Part shown: positions 5,981 to 6,796 of the stretch, piece by piece | How the letters are laid out: each line of letters starts with the position of its first letter | How positions within the stretch are numbered: the first letter of the stretch is position 1 | From: an uncultured Dysosmobacter sp. | GTDB taxonomy: Bacteria > Bacillota > Clostridia > Oscillospirales > Oscillospiraceae | Length of the DNA stretch: 6,796 nucleotides | NCBI GenBank assembly: GCA_934563745.1 | Contig: CAKTHE010000038.1 | Span: 1-6,796 of the forward strand | Direction: 5' to 3' | The notes under the pieces: generated by a model | Database searches by the model: none | Told to the model about the DNA's origin: nothing | The model's input: the letters and a program-made list of their open reading frames with translations, nothing else | Program-made: the position numbers and the translations under genes

Positions 5981-6072
5981 GCAAAAGTTTAATTTGGCAT
6001 GTGAGTATTTTAAAGAAATCGCGAGTAAATCGAAGCATTTAAAAGCTTGCTGCCTGATAAATAAAAAAAGCG
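5981..6072. other. AT-rich spacer after bofA
   Basis: No gene and no clear terminator hairpin. The DNA is much richer in A and T than the flanking genes. It holds two AAATCG repeats (6016-6021 and 6027-6032) spaced 11 bp apart, a TCGCGA palindrome between them, and an A-rich run (6056-6069) just before the rplM promoter that could act as an UP element. Confidence 0.4.
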
Positions 6073-6101
6073 TTGACGCAGCCGGAAGGGTGTGCTATAA
6101 A
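6073..6101 (+). promoter_or_regulatory. Near-consensus sigma-A promoter of the rplM-rpsI operon
   Basis: TTGACG (6073-6078), a 17-base spacer and TATAAA (6096-6101), one mismatch from consensus in each box, preceded by an A-rich stretch. The start of transcription would be near 6108, giving a leader of about 72 bases before the rplM ATG. Strength and position fit a ribosomal protein operon. Confidence 0.85.
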
Positions 6102-6108
6102 TAATCTT

Positions 6109-6129
6109 GCTCCGATTTTAACCCGGAGC
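6109..6129 (+). promoter_or_regulatory. Leader hairpin of rplM (possible L13 leader)
   Basis: GCTCCG (6109-6114) and CGGAGC (6124-6129) form a 6-bp stem with a 9-base loop right at the expected mRNA 5' end. Firmicutes rplM genes often carry an L13 leader that is thought to mediate feedback by free L13; position and size fit, but I cannot confirm the family match by eye. Confidence 0.4.
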
Positions 6130-6179
6130 CTTTGAATTGTAAAGCGAAGAAACTATATAAATCATACGGAGGAAACACC

Positions 6180-6611
6180 ATGTCCACTTTTATGGCAAAC
6201 AAGGCCAACATTGAGCGCAAGTGGTACATTCTGGACGCTGCCGGCAAGCCCCTGGGCAAGACGGCCGTCCGCGCCGCCGACCTTCTGCGCGGCAAGACCA
6301 AGCCCACTTTCACTCCCAACGCCGACTGCGGCGACAACGTAATCATCATCAACGCCGGCAAGGCTGTGCTGACCGGCAACAAGGGCACCCAGAAGATCTA
6401 CCGGACGCATTCCGGCTGGGTCGGCGGCCTGAAGGAAACTCCCTATCGCATTCTGATGCAGGAGAAGCCCGATGTCGCCATGCGTACCGCTGTGCGCGGC
6501 ATGATGCCCAAGAACAGCCTGTCCAGAAATGCGCTGAGCCGTCTGCACATCTATGCCGACGCCAACTACGAGCAGCAGGCCCAGAAGCCCGTGGCTCTGG
6601 ACGTTGAATAA
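6180..6611 (+). CDS. rplM: 50S ribosomal protein L13
   Basis: A full-length 143-residue L13, an early-assembling 23S rRNA-binding protein of the large subunit. The sequence shows the family landmarks: [18 protein letters not shown] near the start, [16 protein letters not shown] (46-61), [15 protein letters not shown] (72-86), and [14 protein letters not shown] followed by [16 protein letters not shown]. The start at ATG 6180 has GGAGG (6168-6172) 7 bases upstream; the frame opens earlier but without a start supported by a binding site. It is followed 14 bp later by rpsI, the universal gene pair. Confidence 0.98.
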   Translation: MSTFMANKANIERKWYILDAAGKPLGKTAVRAADLLRGKTKPTFTPNADCGDNVIIINAGKAVLTGNKGTQKIYRTHSGWVGGLKETPYRILMQEKPDVAMRTAVRGMMPKNSLSRNALSRLHIYADANYEQQAQKPVALDVE

Positions 6612-6625
6612 GGAGGAGCAAGAGA

Positions 6626-6796
6626 ATGTATCAGTCTAAGAAACCGTATCTGTATGGCACCGGCCGCAGAAAGTCCTCTGTCGCCCGCGTCCATCTGTTC
6701 CCCAACGGGACTGGCTCCATCACCATCAACGGCCGCGACATTGACGAGTACTTCGGTCTGGAGACCCTGAAGATGGTCGTCCGTCAGCCCCTGGAG
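6626..6796 (+). CDS. rpsI: 30S ribosomal protein S9, 5' part
   Basis: The first 57 codons of S9, cut by the window end; the full protein is normally about 130 residues. The N-terminal signature [13 protein letters not shown], then [19 protein letters not shown], is diagnostic. The C-terminal tail that reaches the P-site tRNA is outside the window. GGAGG (6612-6616) lies 9 bases before the ATG. Co-transcribed with rplM. Confidence 0.97.
   Translation, partial: MYQSKKPYLYGTGRRKSSVARVHLFPNGTGSITINGRDIDEYFGLETLKMVVRQPLE

Noticed and set aside
5521..6042. 173-codon plus-strand frame over yaaL-bofA
   Set aside because: Wrong frame; composition is unlike a real protein and it overlaps two recognised families.
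6132..6179. 16-codon N-terminal extension of L13
   Set aside because: It is outside the conserved family start and contains the promoter-like and ribosome binding site bases.
1..6796. CRISPR array, tRNA, rRNA, insertion sequence or prophage
   Set aside because: No spaced repeats, cloverleaf, rRNA-like stretches, transposase or terminal repeats were seen on either strand.

Overview
The window looks like chromosomal DNA from a GC-rich, low-GC-phylum (Bacillota) member of the class Clostridia, probably a gut-type Oscillospiraceae/Lachnospiraceae relative. The evidence is a yaaL-bofA pair (a gene couple of endospore-forming Firmicutes), strong purine-rich ribosome binding sites on almost every gene, an AgrC/AgrA-type two-component pair, and an rplM-rpsI operon with a classical Firmicutes promoter. 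The taxonomic guess is inference; the gene identities are read from the proteins.

Layout. (a) 1-183: a flank with no convincing gene, holding a 16-bp perfect GC-rich stem-loop. (b) 184-2543, minus strand: a two-gene operon with a cytoplasmic subclass-B3-like metallo-beta-lactamase-fold hydrolase followed, 5 bp later, by an SLC13/DASS-like membrane transporter. (c) 2544-2769: a divergent control region with an extended -10 promoter facing right, a 12-bp inverted repeat and two GC-rich leader hairpins. (d) 2770-4814, plus strand: a LytTR response regulator and its GHKL sensor kinase, overlapping by 4 bp and closed by a 19-bp stem terminator. (e) 4892-5383, minus strand: tadA, the tRNA A34 deaminase. 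(f) 5463-5980, plus strand: yaaL (DUF2508) and bofA, overlapping by 10 bp. (g) 5981-6179: an AT-rich control region with a near-consensus sigma-A promoter and a leader hairpin. (h) 6180-6796: rplM (L13) and the first 57 codons of rpsI (S9).

How it fits together. The left part reads as one accessory module: a sensor kinase/LytTR regulator pair, with a divergently transcribed hydrolase plus permease. The simplest model is that the membrane sensor detects a small molecule, the transporter moves that compound or its product, and the metallo-hydrolase opens or cleaves it in the cytoplasm. The substrate cannot be read from the sequence. The right part is housekeeping: tRNA modification, sporulation control and ribosome synthesis. 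tadA beside yaaL-bofA recalls the Bacillus subtilis order tadA-scr-dnaX-yaaK-recR-yaaL-bofA, here with the middle genes missing and tadA divergent.
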